Below, piece after piece: positions 43,652-53,211 of a stretch of 64,000 nt of DNA. Source of the stretch: Enterocola sp045654205 (GTDB lineage: Bacteria; Bacteroidota; Bacteroidia; Bacteroidales; Paludibacteraceae); assembly GCA_045654205.1 (NCBI GenBank), contig JAZOMZ010000009.1, forward strand, positions 24,005 to 88,004, given 5' to 3'. Under the pieces are notes generated by a model, which saw only the letters and a program-made list of their open reading frames with translations, was not told where the DNA came from and ran no database searches. The translations under genes were made by a program, and so were the position numbers. The first letter of the stretch is position 1. The number at the start of each line of letters is the position of its first letter.

Positions 43652-44405
43652 CTTGGATGCTTTCTGTGATAAGTTTATATATCTGTTTTTCTCTTCCTTC
43701 TAGAGCGTTTAGTTGCTTTTCTATTACCTTGCTATCTCGTCTAATAGCAGGCCCAGTTTGTGCTTTTCGGGGTGGAATAGATTTGATTTTCTCTGTGGTT
43801 TCTGTAATAAGAGGAATCATATCTTCAAATGACAAACCTGCCTTTTCTAGTATCTCACTCGCTATGCTATATAGGTTGTTTGTAAAGTTACAAGCAAAAA
43901 CTGCAGCCAAATGAACCTTTGCTCTATTCTCTGAGTTTACTAGTTTGGCACGAGTAGAAAAAGCATTTGCGAATAATAGTAATTTATTTTCGTTGATATT
44001 ATTATTCGCTTCTATGTATAGTGGAATTTGACTAAAGTCAACTTCTTTTGCTTTTGAGAATGTTTGAAGAGGGTAGAATATACCAATATTAGAAGAGAAA
44101 TCCTTTAAAATTTCCATAGAAACGCTACCTGCAGTATGAACTATAAGAGCATCGCTAGGTGGAGTAAATGTCCTCACAGCTTCTGTTATAGCATCGTCCT
44201 TTACGCTATAGATATAAAGGTCTGCATCGGTATTGAAATCTTCTTTTGAACAGGTAAAAGGAACGTCTAGTAGAGAGCCTAATTCTTTGGCAGATTTTTC
44301 TGTTCTACTTGCTATTTGCAAGATTTGGAATCCTGCATTTTTAATAGCTTTACTCAAGTGTGTAGCTACATTTCCAGCACCTACTATGACTACCTTTTTA
44401 ATCAT
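43638..44405 (-). CDS. DUF2520 Rossmann protein
   Basis: The 255-residue protein starts with a Rossmann loop VVIVGAGNVATHLSKAI (about 5-21) and carries the DUF2520 C-terminal helical domain (about 125-250, KVHLAAVFACNFTNNLY, then GPAIRRDSKVI). The layout resembles small NADP-dependent dehydrogenases (F420/ProC-like), but DUF2520 has no confirmed substrate. It abuts the nitroreductase gene (1-bp overlap). Confidence 0.85.
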   Translation of the reverse strand: MIKKVVIVGAGNVATHLSKAIKNAGFQILQIASRTEKSAKELGSLLDVPFTCSKEDFNTDADLYIYSVKDDAITEAVRTFTPPSDALIVHTAGSVSMEILKDFSSNIGIFYPLQTFSKAKEVDFSQIPLYIEANNNINENKLLLFANAFSTRAKLVNSENRAKVHLAAVFACNFTNNLYSIASEILEKAGLSFEDMIPLITETTEKIKSIPPRKAQTGPAIRRDSKVIEKQLNALEGREKQIYKLITESIQDEKL

Positions 44406-44935
44406 TAGAATTTACCTGTATGAATTTTTTCAAATTGAAGTTTATCTTCGTTGAATGGTTTACGTTCCATACCTTTGTAGCCAATACCAATGATGCATTC
44501 CACTGCATATTTTTCTGGTATACCTAGAAGTTCTTTGATGGTATCTTCTGCCATAGTGCCTTCTTCTATGCCTGCGCGTTTTCTTATTTGACACCAGCAA
44601 CTACCAAGACCTAGATCTTCTACTGTAAGTTGAATATTGAATGCAGCTACTGAGCAGTCTTCTACCCAAACATCGCTTTTTTCTGTATCAGCTATAATTA
44701 CAATAGAAAGTGGAGCTTCTGCCAAAAATGCACCGCCAAGTGGTTTGCATTTAGACATTTTCTCTTGCATTTCTTTATCTGTAACTACGATGAATTCCCA
44801 TGGGTTAAGACTCTTGCCAGCAGGTGACATTAGAGCATTTCTTAGGATTGCATCTATTTTTTCTTGTTCTACAGCTTGTTCTGTAAATTTTCTGTGACTT
44901 CTGCGTACTTGCAGTAATTTATACATTGATTCCAT
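44405..44935 (-). CDS. Nitroreductase family protein
   Basis: A 176-residue FMN-dependent nitroreductase-like protein with the opening RRSHRKFTEQAVE (about 12-24), SPAGKSLNPWEFIVV (about 37-51) and GLGSCWCQIRKRAG (about 113-126). Substrate unknown. It is 1 bp behind the beta-barrel gene and in the same run. Confidence 0.88.
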   Translation of the reverse strand: MESMYKLLQVRRSHRKFTEQAVEQEKIDAILRNALMSPAGKSLNPWEFIVVTDKEMQEKMSKCKPLGGAFLAEAPLSIVIIADTEKSDVWVEDCSVAAFNIQLTVEDLGLGSCWCQIRKRAGIEEGTMAEDTIKELLGIPEKYAVECIIGIGYKGMERKPFNEDKLQFEKIHTGKF

Positions 44936-44936
44936 A

Positions 44937-45587
44937 TTATTTTAATACATTAAATAAATAAACTATTGATACACTAATGGCTTGATTGCTAGATGCTGAA
45001 AATTCATCCTTTTTACTAGCATGAAAAACGTCATTTAAACCAAAATGATAACGTGCTTCTAGTTGGAAAGCCCCGGCCTTTTGAGTCCTGAATTCAATAC
45101 CCAAACCGCCAGTTATGCCGTAATCAAACCTATTTTCTATTTCTTTTGTTTGTTGTACACCTGCATTTGAAGTAAATGGAGATGTAGCAGCATCAGATAC
45201 CATATATCTAATTTCAGGCCCTAAGTTGACAAAGAATTTGGTATTCTTTTTGCCAAAGTAAATATGGGCTAGGATAGGGTGCTCCAAATAATCAAATCTA
45301 TGACTATATCTTTGTCCATCTACACTAGTTTCAGACCATCCTTGTTGACTATAATTAAGCTCTGTTTGAAAGCCAAAATATTTCATATTTACATATCTCA
45401 AGGTGAAACCGCCTTTATACCTCACATCAAAGTTTTGTGTAACACTTGGATTAAATGATACATGTGGCCATAGGTTAACACCTTGATTTGTACCAATATA
45501 TAGTTCTGGCTTAATAAGTGTGTATTGTTGGCTGAAAGCCCATGTAAATGTAAATAGTAATATAAAACTTAGGACAACTTTGCGCAT
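44937..45587 (-). CDS. Outer-membrane beta-barrel protein (OMP_b-brl family)
   Basis: The 216-residue protein has a signal peptide (cleavage after about AFSQ, residue 20) and an alternating amphipathic strand pattern typical of the eight-stranded PorT/OMP_b-brl families: GGFTLRYVNMKYFGFQTELNY (in two parts, about 60-80), FVNLGPEIRYMV (about 118-129), GGLGIEFR (about 160-167), and a terminal SVSIVYLF. It is the likely outer-membrane partner of the adjacent LysM protein, 1 bp upstream. PorT itself is possible but cannot be separated from other barrels by eye. Confidence 0.8.
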   Translation of the reverse strand: MRKVVLSFILLFTFTWAFSQQYTLIKPELYIGTNQGVNLWPHVSFNPSVTQNFDVRYKGGFTLRYVNMKYFGFQTELNYSQQGWSETSVDGQRYSHRFDYLEHPILAHIYFGKKNTKFFVNLGPEIRYMVSDAATSPFTSNAGVQQTKEIENRFDYGITGGLGIEFRTQKAGAFQLEARYHFGLNDVFHASKKDEFSASSNQAISVSIVYLFNVLK

Positions 45588-45588
45588 C

Positions 45589-47277
45589 TTATTCTATGAT
45601 ATTTAAGCCGTTTGAATCTATTTTTTGTAGAATAAAACCTAAGTTACTATATCCACCCATTCCCATTTTTTTGAATGAGAAATTCATTTGAATACCTTCT
45701 TCTTCTATATATTCAAGGTGTTTGTCAAATCTTTTTCCATATCTATTCATATTATTGATAAAGAAATTGAAAATGTCAAATCCAAATAGTGCATAGTTTG
45801 GAGTTTGCTGTACACCAGGAATACCAAATTTGTCTATAAACAGACTAAAGAAACGTTTTGATCTATTGCTATCATAATCTGTATAATAACTTGTAAAAGT
45901 ATATACAGGAAGTGAATATATTTCATCTATTTGATAGCCACTCCATTCTGGGAAAGCAAAAATAGAAACATTTTTAGAAGTAATTAATTCCAACTGTTCG
46001 CCTAGTTTATTTATTAAAACTTCATTGCTACTTGGTGTTAGGAAGATTACTTCTTTTTCTGATTGAGCAGCAATAGAATCCACCTTTGCAGCTATTTTAA
46101 AGTCGTCTATAAAGGTATATTCTATTTCATTTCTCTTTAATTTAGGCAACAATAGGTCGGTAAAATCACTCTTGTTATAAGTAGTAAATGATTCTGTTTG
46201 AGAGATAATTACTAGTTTATCTTTGAATATTTCACAAAAATCGTCTGTTAATTCTGGATAAAGTTCCTTTTGTGGAGATACCACTTGGTATAGATATTTA
46301 TTTGTATCTATAGTAGTGATATTAGATGAAAATGGAATTATAGTTTTAATTTTATTCTCAGCAGCAAATTTAGAAACATAAGCAACTTGACTTTGGTATG
46401 CTGGACCAATGATTAAATCCATTTGTTTAAGCATAGGGTTATTAAGCACAGAAGTGATTTGGCTATGTGTTTTACCTATGTCAAATGAATATAAATCAAT
46501 ATTAAATCCAAGTGAAGCTAATGAGTCTGCTGCTATAATACAACCTTTATAGAAATCTACAAAGCGGTCCATGCTCGCATCTCTTTTGCTAGCATCTAAC
46601 ATAAATGGGAGCAAAATTGCTACTTTAAAATCACCATTATAGTTTTTTGTGAATACATCGTCTATATCAAATTCCAATGTAGAATCCAATGTAGAATCCA
46701 ATACAGTGTCTAGAGTGTCTGTTATTTGGCTTATAGTATCTACAGTAGTAGCAAGTGCTTCTTTTGCTAAAGCATTATATTTCTCTGTTTGCTCTTTAAT
46801 TTTTTGTTCTTCAATTTTTTTAAGCTCTTTTTTAATAGCAACACTATCTGGAATATAAAGTTTGTCACCAATGCTTAATGTAGTAGCAGTAGGATTCACT
46901 TTTAGAATATCATCAACACTTACTTTATATTTTTTTGATAAACTATAAAGCGTATCTTTTGGACGAACTGTATAAGTTTTTACAGGAAAATCTGGTTTGG
47001 GATTTTCTTTTTCTTCAACTATGGTAGGGTTTTCTATTATAGGAATTTTAATAATTTGTCCCAATTGAAGCCCGCCTGCGGTGTTTGGATTGGCTTCAAT
47101 TATCATGGTTTGAGGCACGCCAAAACGTTGGCTAATAGCATAATAGCCTTCACTTTTTTGAACTGTATATAAATAATATTCTTTACCATCTACACTTATT
47201 TTTGGGTAAGTCTTTGTGTTAGCATTAGCTACAAATAATGCTAATAGGCAAGAAAATATTAATAATATTTTTTTCAT
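45589..47277 (-). CDS. Periplasmic LysM protein with PBP1-like domain
   Basis: The 562-residue protein has a signal peptide (MKKILLIFSCLLALFVANA), two LysM peptidoglycan-binding modules (about 38-84 and 99-143, e.g. YTVRPKDTLYSLSKKYKVS), a linker rich in Asp/Thr/Leu (about 165-205), then a type I periplasmic-binding-like domain (about 210-555) opening with FKVAILLPFMLD. Bacteroidota carry many LysM/PBP1-like proteins; ligand and role are unknown. It overlaps ribE by 4 bp and precedes a beta-barrel gene by 1 bp, suggesting a shared cell-envelope role. Confidence 0.82.
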   Translation of the reverse strand: MKKILLIFSCLLALFVANANTKTYPKISVDGKEYYLYTVQKSEGYYAISQRFGVPQTMIIEANPNTAGGLQLGQIIKIPIIENPTIVEEKENPKPDFPVKTYTVRPKDTLYSLSKKYKVSVDDILKVNPTATTLSIGDKLYIPDSVAIKKELKKIEEQKIKEQTEKYNALAKEALATTVDTISQITDTLDTVLDSTLDSTLEFDIDDVFTKNYNGDFKVAILLPFMLDASKRDASMDRFVDFYKGCIIAADSLASLGFNIDLYSFDIGKTHSQITSVLNNPMLKQMDLIIGPAYQSQVAYVSKFAAENKIKTIIPFSSNITTIDTNKYLYQVVSPQKELYPELTDDFCEIFKDKLVIISQTESFTTYNKSDFTDLLLPKLKRNEIEYTFIDDFKIAAKVDSIAAQSEKEVIFLTPSSNEVLINKLGEQLELITSKNVSIFAFPEWSGYQIDEIYSLPVYTFTSYYTDYDSNRSKRFFSLFIDKFGIPGVQQTPNYALFGFDIFNFFINNMNRYGKRFDKHLEYIEEEGIQMNFSFKKMGMGGYSNLGFILQKIDSNGLNIIE

Positions 47278-47885
47278 AATTGATTTAATAATGAATTTTT
47301 TCTGCAGATATATTTTCCAATTATATCAAATTCTAGGTTTACTATGGTACCTTCTTTGATATTTTTAAAGTTTGTATTTTCAAATGTGTATGGGATAATG
47401 CAAACTTGGAATGTGTTTTTTGTTGGATTACAAACAGTTAAACTCACACCATTTACAGTAACAGAACCTTTGTCTACAGTGAAATAACCTCTTTCTATCA
47501 TTTCTTGAGAAGACTCATATTCAAATGTAAATATCCAGCTTCCGTTGTCGTCTTGCACATCTGTACATTTCGCAGTTTGATCCACGTGACCTTGCACAAT
47601 ATGACCATCTAGGCGTCCTTGCATTATCATGCTTCGCTCAATATTTACTAAGTCACCTTCTTTAAGCAGTCCTAAATTGCTACGATTTAGGGTCTCTTTC
47701 ATTGCGGTAACTGTGTATGTGTTATCTTCTAGTTTAACCACTGTTAGGCAAACACCATTGTGTGCCACACTTTGATCTATTTTTAATTCATTTGCAAATG
47801 AACATGATAGGGTGAAGTGCATGTTGTCTAACTCATGCTCCACTTTTACCACTTTTGCTGTTTCTTCTACAATTCCTGAAAACAT
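47274..47885 (-). CDS. ribE: Riboflavin synthase, alpha chain
   Basis: RibE dismutates two 6,7-dimethyl-8-ribityllumazines to riboflavin. The 203-residue protein contains two tandem lumazine-binding domains, the first starting MFSGIVEETAKV (1-12) with NGVCLTVV (about 43-50), the second with SVTVNGVSLTVC (about 142-153). Length and duplication are standard. It heads the nine-gene minus run. The region directly upstream is the repeat element B, so its promoter may overlap the repeat. Confidence 0.95.
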   Translation of the reverse strand: MFSGIVEETAKVVKVEHELDNMHFTLSCSFANELKIDQSVAHNGVCLTVVKLEDNTYTVTAMKETLNRSNLGLLKEGDLVNIERSMIMQGRLDGHIVQGHVDQTAKCTDVQDDNGSWIFTFEYESSQEMIERGYFTVDKGSVTVNGVSLTVCNPTKNTFQVCIIPYTFENTNFKNIKEGTIVNLEFDIIGKYICRKNSLLNQL

Positions 47886-47913
47886 ATTATTGATTGTTGA
47901 TTGTTTACAAGTT

Positions 47914-48027
47914 TATAACTCCTCACTCCTAATTACGGACTACGTCCGTGATTTTGCTCACGCTCGGCAATGCTTAAGCAAGCTTATCATTGCTCTCGCT
48001 TACTCGCAAAATTCCTAACTCCTAACT
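47914..48027. repeat. Dispersed repeat element B: heptamer arrays around a dyad core
   Basis: Two degenerate heptamers at one end (47917-47933), a dyad ACGGAC-TAC-GTCCGT (47935-47949), a core with CTCGGCA, the hairpin around CAAG (47971-47985) and TGCTCTCG, and two exact CCTAACT units at the other end (48014-48027). The core aligns by eye with element A. The tail supplies the relA stop codon (48015-48017). It separates ribE from the relA run. Confidence 0.75.
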
Positions 48028-50159
48028 ACAGAGTGTACGCCATTTACGTTTTTAATCTTTTGTATGATGCGTTCTAGGCTTTCTAAATCCTTCACGGTAA
48101 GCACCAATTTTCCATCAAAACTACCAGCATCTGAATCAATGGAAATGGAACGCAAAGTTACCGAATTTTCTTTAGAAATCAAAGAACTAATATTTGTTAT
48201 AACCCCTAAATCGTCTCTACCAGACACATATAGAGTGCAAATACTTTGTTCGTTAGACGACGCTTCCCATGCTGCGTTTACTATCCTATATCCAAATCTT
48301 GCCATCATTTGTGGGGCATTAGGGCAATTTTTTCTGTGGATCTTAATGCCCCCAGACACTCCGACAAAGCCAAAAATTTCGTCGCCATAGATAGGATTAC
48401 AACATTTTGCCATGCTATATTGCACACCCTTGGTCTCATTGTTTATAATAAGAACGTCTTCTTTACTCAGTTTGTCATTGCCTTTATAAGACTCTGCACT
48501 AATATTTTCTGGAGCAGGTTCTTCTCTTTTATCAAAGTTTAGGTAACTGTCTTTAAATTCCAGTAGGTCCATTTCCTCTTTATTAATATCAATATAAAGT
48601 TCAGAAATGGTTTTATAACCCAATTTTTTTGATAAACGAGATAGTCTTGCTTCGTCAAATTCTATTTTCCAGTTTTTAAATCTTCTAAGCAGAATCTCTC
48701 TACCCATATTCGCCTCGTTGGTCTCAGTTTCCTTTATAACTTGACGAATTTTTTGTTTAGCCTTGCTTGTGGTGACTAGTTTCAACCAGTCGGCACGAGG
48801 TTTTTGGTTAGACGAAGTCAAAACTTCTATTTGGTCGCCGTTTTTAAGGACGTATGAAATGGTTACGTTCTTGTTGCCAAGTTTGCCGCCTATACATGTG
48901 CATCCAAGTTTGGTGTGGATAGAAAAAGCAAAGTCTAGTAGGGTGGCACCCTTGCGCAGTTTGTGCAAGTCGCCGTTTGGAGTGAACACAAACACTTCTT
49001 CGTCATAAAGATTAAGTTTGAATTCATCCATGTATTCCTCTGCTTTAAGATCTTGTGTTTCAAGTACATCACGCAGATTCTTTAGCCAAGTATCCATATT
49101 TGCTTCGCCCTGAATACCTTTGTACTTCCAGTGCGCGGCCATACCTTTTTCTGCCACTTCGTCCATTCTTTCTGTACGAATTTGTACTTCTACCCATTTG
49201 CCCTCTGGTCCCATTACTGTGGTGTGAAGAGACTCATAACCATTGGTTTTTGGAATAGAAAGCCAGTCTCTCAGACGTTTAGGGTTTGGTTGGTACATAT
49301 CTGCCACTACAGAATAAACTTGCCAGCATTCTGCTTTCTCTTTTTCTAGTTCGCTATCTAGAATCACACGAATAGCAAAAAGGTCGTAGATACCCTCAAA
49401 GGCAGTATTTTGCTTTTTCATCTTGTTCCAAATACTATAAATAGATTTAGTTCTGCCTTTTATAGTAAATTTCAGACCAAGTGATTCCAATTTTTCTTTT
49501 AAAGGTGCAATGAAATGCTCAATGTACAAATCACGATCCTTTTTGGTTTCGCTCAGTTTTCTGGCAATATCCTTATAAATATCAGGGAATGTGTATTTTA
49601 AGGATAGGTCTTCCATTTCGGTCTTGATTTTGTAAAGACCCATACGGTGAGCCAGTGGAGCATAAAGATATGATGTTTCTTTAGAGATATTTTGTTGTGC
49701 TTCTACAGGTTTATCCTTTAGATTTCTCATAAAGTACAACCTTTCAGACAGCATAATAAAGATAACACGCACGTCTTCTGCTAGAGTTAAAAGCAGTTTT
49801 CTAAAGTTTTCGGTTTCCATGGTAGAAGTCTTACTATAAAGTTTTTTTACTCTAGTAAGTCCATTAAGCATTACCGAAATTTCTTCAGAAAAATCTGTCT
49901 TAACATTATCTATATTATATCTATTATGTTTTATAAGTGGAAATAAAACTACAGTACAAAGTGCCGCCTTGCTTAGTGACAATTCTTTTATGGCAATATA
50001 TGCAATAGCCAAAGCAGAATTGAAATCTTCTGCCAATTCTTCACTATACTCAGCTTCACGATAAAGCTTGATAAGCTTATCTTTTTTCTCTTGAGGAAGA
50101 AATTCTCTGCTTTCTTCTATCAAGATTTTGTAATTATTATACCACTTAGCTATTTTCAT
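48015..50159 (-). CDS. relA: RelA-like (p)ppGpp synthetase, HD domain degenerate
   Basis: The 714-residue RelA/SpoT homologue has an HD-like N-domain without the metal motif: LFPLIKHNRYN appears where hydrolases have LHDVxEDT, and LSERLYFMRN where they have LADRLHNMRT. The synthetase domain is intact (GYESLHTTVMGP, about 309-320; VQIRTERMDEVAEKGMAAHW), followed by TGS (VFVFTPNGDLHKL, about 388-400) and a C-terminal ACT domain. It is thus probably synthetase-only. The last residues, VVRS and stop, come from the heptamer repeat. It overlaps the upstream lipoprotein gene by 4 bp. Confidence 0.9.
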   Translation of the reverse strand: MKIAKWYNNYKILIEESREFLPQEKKDKLIKLYREAEYSEELAEDFNSALAIAYIAIKELSLSKAALCTVVLFPLIKHNRYNIDNVKTDFSEEISVMLNGLTRVKKLYSKTSTMETENFRKLLLTLAEDVRVIFIMLSERLYFMRNLKDKPVEAQQNISKETSYLYAPLAHRMGLYKIKTEMEDLSLKYTFPDIYKDIARKLSETKKDRDLYIEHFIAPLKEKLESLGLKFTIKGRTKSIYSIWNKMKKQNTAFEGIYDLFAIRVILDSELEKEKAECWQVYSVVADMYQPNPKRLRDWLSIPKTNGYESLHTTVMGPEGKWVEVQIRTERMDEVAEKGMAAHWKYKGIQGEANMDTWLKNLRDVLETQDLKAEEYMDEFKLNLYDEEVFVFTPNGDLHKLRKGATLLDFAFSIHTKLGCTCIGGKLGNKNVTISYVLKNGDQIEVLTSSNQKPRADWLKLVTTSKAKQKIRQVIKETETNEANMGREILLRRFKNWKIEFDEARLSRLSKKLGYKTISELYIDINKEEMDLLEFKDSYLNFDKREEPAPENISAESYKGNDKLSKEDVLIINNETKGVQYSMAKCCNPIYGDEIFGFVGVSGGIKIHRKNCPNAPQMMARFGYRIVNAAWEASSNEQSICTLYVSGRDDLGVITNISSLISKENSVTLRSISIDSDAGSFDGKLVLTVKDLESLERIIQKIKNVNGVHSVVRS

Positions 50160-50740
50160 TCTTGTGAAATTATAATTTGATAACTATTTTGTGTAGAGGC
50201 AATTGAAGAATACACAAATGGTAAAAAGTCTTCATAAAAATCTGTAGGGAAGTAATAATCTACACAGAATTTTGCCTTCTTGTCATCGAAATAAATCACA
50301 CGAATAAGTGTTTTATAGGTGTTTGACATTGTAATTTCTTCTACACGAGGAAATTCGTTAGATTTATATCTTCTTTTCTCTACACTGTCCCAATAATTTT
50401 GGGCGTTATAGGTTTGTTTGTAAAAATCTAGTTCGTTTTCTGTTTTTTCTGCAGGAATGTGTCTCATATCATAGATAGAAACATTTGCATTACTCAGAAC
50501 TGTATCTACATACAATTTGGTCAATATTCTCTCAAATGGAGCTTCCAATTTACTGATATTTGCAATAGAATCTACAAAGTTTTGACTTACTGCTTTAAAT
50601 CCTACAGGCATTCTGTAAGAGATCTGTAACTCACCTAGGTTTTCAACTTCAGATACCAAACCTTCTTCCATTTCAAAATCTCTATTGCTTATACACGATG
50701 TAAATAGGGCAAGAGCTAATAAAATTATTATGTTTCTCAT
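50156..50740 (-). CDS. Lipoprotein of unknown function
   Basis: The 194-residue product has a signal with lipobox LFTSC (Cys at about 16), then a mixed alpha/beta body without known motifs. It overlaps both relA and murF-alr by 4 bp, so it is certainly expressed with them, and could be an envelope component. I recognise no family. Confidence 0.7.
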   Translation of the reverse strand: MRNIIILLALALFTSCISNRDFEMEEGLVSEVENLGELQISYRMPVGFKAVSQNFVDSIANISKLEAPFERILTKLYVDTVLSNANVSIYDMRHIPAEKTENELDFYKQTYNAQNYWDSVEKRRYKSNEFPRVEEITMSNTYKTLIRVIYFDDKKAKFCVDYYFPTDFYEDFLPFVYSSIASTQNSYQIIISQE

Positions 50741-53211
50741 TCTTGATAATATATTCGTTTTACACGTTTTGATATGCTTGTTAAAATCTCGTATGGAATG
50801 GTATTGGTCTTTTGGGCAAGCTCAGAGATACTTGGTTCTGTACCAAAAATTGTTACCATATCACCCTCATTTACATTTTCAATATCTGTGATGTCTATCA
50901 TACACACGTCCATGCAAATATTTCCTACAAATGGGGCTTTTTTGCTGTTTATCATTACATAACCATTGCCATTACCAAATGCTCGGCTTAGTCCGTCGGC
51001 ATAGCCTATTGGAATAGCCGCAATGCGCGATGCTTTGTTTAATTTTCCTTTTCTATTATAACCAACAGTTTCTTCTGCTCCCAATTCTTTGATTTGAAGA
51101 ATGCGAGTTTTTAGTGTTGCTACAGGGCGGATAGGAGAGTTTTCGTCAATTCCTATTCCATAAAGTCCAATGCCCATTCTCACCATCTCCATTTGATATT
51201 CTGAGAAACGTTGAATGCCAGATGTATTCAAAATATGGCGTAAGAATGTGATATTCAACTCGTTTTGTAATTTATCAGTTATTCTCTTAAATGTTTCTAT
51301 TTGTTTAAGAGTAAATTCATCTTCATTTTTATCCTCCGCTGCTACCAAATGTGAAAATGCAGATTCTACTTTTAGGCTTTTGTTGTTTTTCAAGAAATCT
51401 ATAAGTGAGTCAATTTCTTTTTCTTCAAAACCAAGTCTGTGCATTCCAGTATCTATCTTTATGTGGATAGGGAAGTTGTTAATGCCTTCATTCTCTGTGT
51501 AATTGGCAAAGCTCTTTAAGAGCTTGAAACTATAAATTTCTGGTTCCAACCTATATTTTATCATTAAATCAAAAGTATTTAACTCTGGATTCATAATAAT
51601 AATAGGTGTTTTGATACCAGCTTTTCTAAGTTCTACACCTTCGTCTGCTACTGCTACACCAAAATAATCACAATTGTAATGGCTAAGTGTTTGGCCCACG
51701 GCCAATGCTCCACATCCGTATGCATCAGCTTTTATCATGGCCACAGCCTTGGTGTCGTTTTTAAGGAATGAACGTAAATGTTTAAAATTATCCACTAGAG
51801 CAGATAGATTTACTTCCATTATGGTTTCGTGGCTCTTTGCAGAAAGGTAATTTGTAATCTTTTCAAACTCAAATTTTCTAGCACCTTTAATTAATATGAT
51901 TTCATTAATAAAGGTAGGTTGAGCATTAATTAGGTCTATAGTTCTTTCATAAAAAGTACTAGTAGAAGGGAAAAGATTTTTGTAATTACTTATTTCTCCG
52001 ACTCCAATAAACCTGTCTATACCTTTTTCTTTGATTAGGTCTGCCACGGCAGAATACAAACTCTTGTCGTCTGTGCCTGTTTGGGCAATATCAGATAAAA
52101 TAAGTGTTTTGCTAAGGCCTGTGTTTTTACTTTGTGAATTCAAGAAATCTATCGCAATAGAAAGTCCACCTAAATCTGAATTGTAAGAGTCGTTAATAAG
52201 TGTACAATTGTTTATACCTTGTTTTAGTTCCAAACGCATTGCCACAGGCTCCAGCGATTCTGTTTTTAGGTCGCTAATGCTCAAGAATACACAACAAATA
52301 ATAGCATTGAGAGCATTTTCAACAGAAGCATCGTCTGTAAATGGAATTTTATATTCGTAACTTCTATTATTATATTCAAATTTGACAATACTATCGTTAC
52401 CTTCGGTGATTTTACTTACATTTATAACTGCTTTTTTGTCATTTATTCCCCATGTAATCAGTTGTGTAAGTTTTTTCTCAAAGTATTTTTCAATACCATA
52501 TTTACTAGGGCAAATAACAGTGTCGGCTGTATAAAATAGTTTGATTTTTTCTTCTATTTTTTCATCTATTGAGTGAAAACCAGCATTATGGGCATTGCCA
52601 ATATTTGTGATAATACCAATTTTTGGTTTAATTATCATAGCAAGGCGTTCCATCTCGTTAGTTTGAGAAATACCTGCCTCGAATATACCTAAATTATGTT
52701 CTTTATTTAGGTTTAGCACAGAAAGAGGTACACCTATTTGTGAGTTGTAACTCTTTGGGCTACGACAACAATTAAATTTGTCTTTTAGTAGTTGGTAAAG
52801 CCATTCTTTCACAATGGTTTTGCCGTTGCTACCTGTCACGCCAATAATAGGGAAACGGAAAAGTTCTGCTTGGCTAGTAAAATTGTCTCTATGATACATA
52901 GCCAATGCTTGAAGGGCTTTTAATGTATTATCAACAAGGAAAAAATTGGCCTCAAAATCGTTGTATTTTTCGTCCCAAATAGAAATAAGGAAATTTTTTA
53001 CTCCTTGTTTGTATAAATCTTCCACATATTTATGTCCGCTACCAGTATTGGTTTCTAGAGCCACAAAAAGGGTAGTGTCAATAAAAGAAACTTGTCTGCT
53101 ATCGGTCAAACAGTGTTCTATATTGCATTCAGGAAGGTTTATAATAGACTTGCTAACAAGAAAATTATTAGAGTCTAATATATTTTTTATCTCGTTTACA
53201 GAGTATCTCAT
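50737..53211 (-). CDS. Bifunctional MurF ligase / alanine racemase fusion
   Basis: The 824-residue fusion joins UDP-MurNAc-tripeptide:D-Ala-D-Ala ligase and alanine racemase, a known Bacteroidota arrangement. The MurF part (1-455) has the ATP loop GVTGSNGKTIVKEW (about 125-138) and NDSYNSDLGG (about 344-353). The racemase part (about 460-824) has MIKADAYGCG (PLP Lys, about 491-500), a conserved HIKIDTGMHRLGF (about 587-599) and NICMDVCMIDIT near the end. The enzyme would supply and add D-Ala in peptidoglycan synthesis. It overlaps the membrane protein upstream and the lipoprotein downstream by 4 bp each. Confidence 0.92.
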   Translation of the reverse strand: MRYSVNEIKNILDSNNFLVSKSIINLPECNIEHCLTDSRQVSFIDTTLFVALETNTGSGHKYVEDLYKQGVKNFLISIWDEKYNDFEANFFLVDNTLKALQALAMYHRDNFTSQAELFRFPIIGVTGSNGKTIVKEWLYQLLKDKFNCCRSPKSYNSQIGVPLSVLNLNKEHNLGIFEAGISQTNEMERLAMIIKPKIGIITNIGNAHNAGFHSIDEKIEEKIKLFYTADTVICPSKYGIEKYFEKKLTQLITWGINDKKAVINVSKITEGNDSIVKFEYNNRSYEYKIPFTDDASVENALNAIICCVFLSISDLKTESLEPVAMRLELKQGINNCTLINDSYNSDLGGLSIAIDFLNSQSKNTGLSKTLILSDIAQTGTDDKSLYSAVADLIKEKGIDRFIGVGEISNYKNLFPSTSTFYERTIDLINAQPTFINEIILIKGARKFEFEKITNYLSAKSHETIMEVNLSALVDNFKHLRSFLKNDTKAVAMIKADAYGCGALAVGQTLSHYNCDYFGVAVADEGVELRKAGIKTPIIIMNPELNTFDLMIKYRLEPEIYSFKLLKSFANYTENEGINNFPIHIKIDTGMHRLGFEEKEIDSLIDFLKNNKSLKVESAFSHLVAAEDKNEDEFTLKQIETFKRITDKLQNELNITFLRHILNTSGIQRFSEYQMEMVRMGIGLYGIGIDENSPIRPVATLKTRILQIKELGAEETVGYNRKGKLNKASRIAAIPIGYADGLSRAFGNGNGYVMINSKKAPFVGNICMDVCMIDITDIENVNEGDMVTIFGTEPSISELAQKTNTIPYEILTSISKRVKRIYYQE

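Noticed and set aside
47886..47913. FMN riboswitch ahead of riboflavin synthase
   Set aside because: The leader is far too short and lacks the conserved FMN aptamer words; it borders repeat element B.
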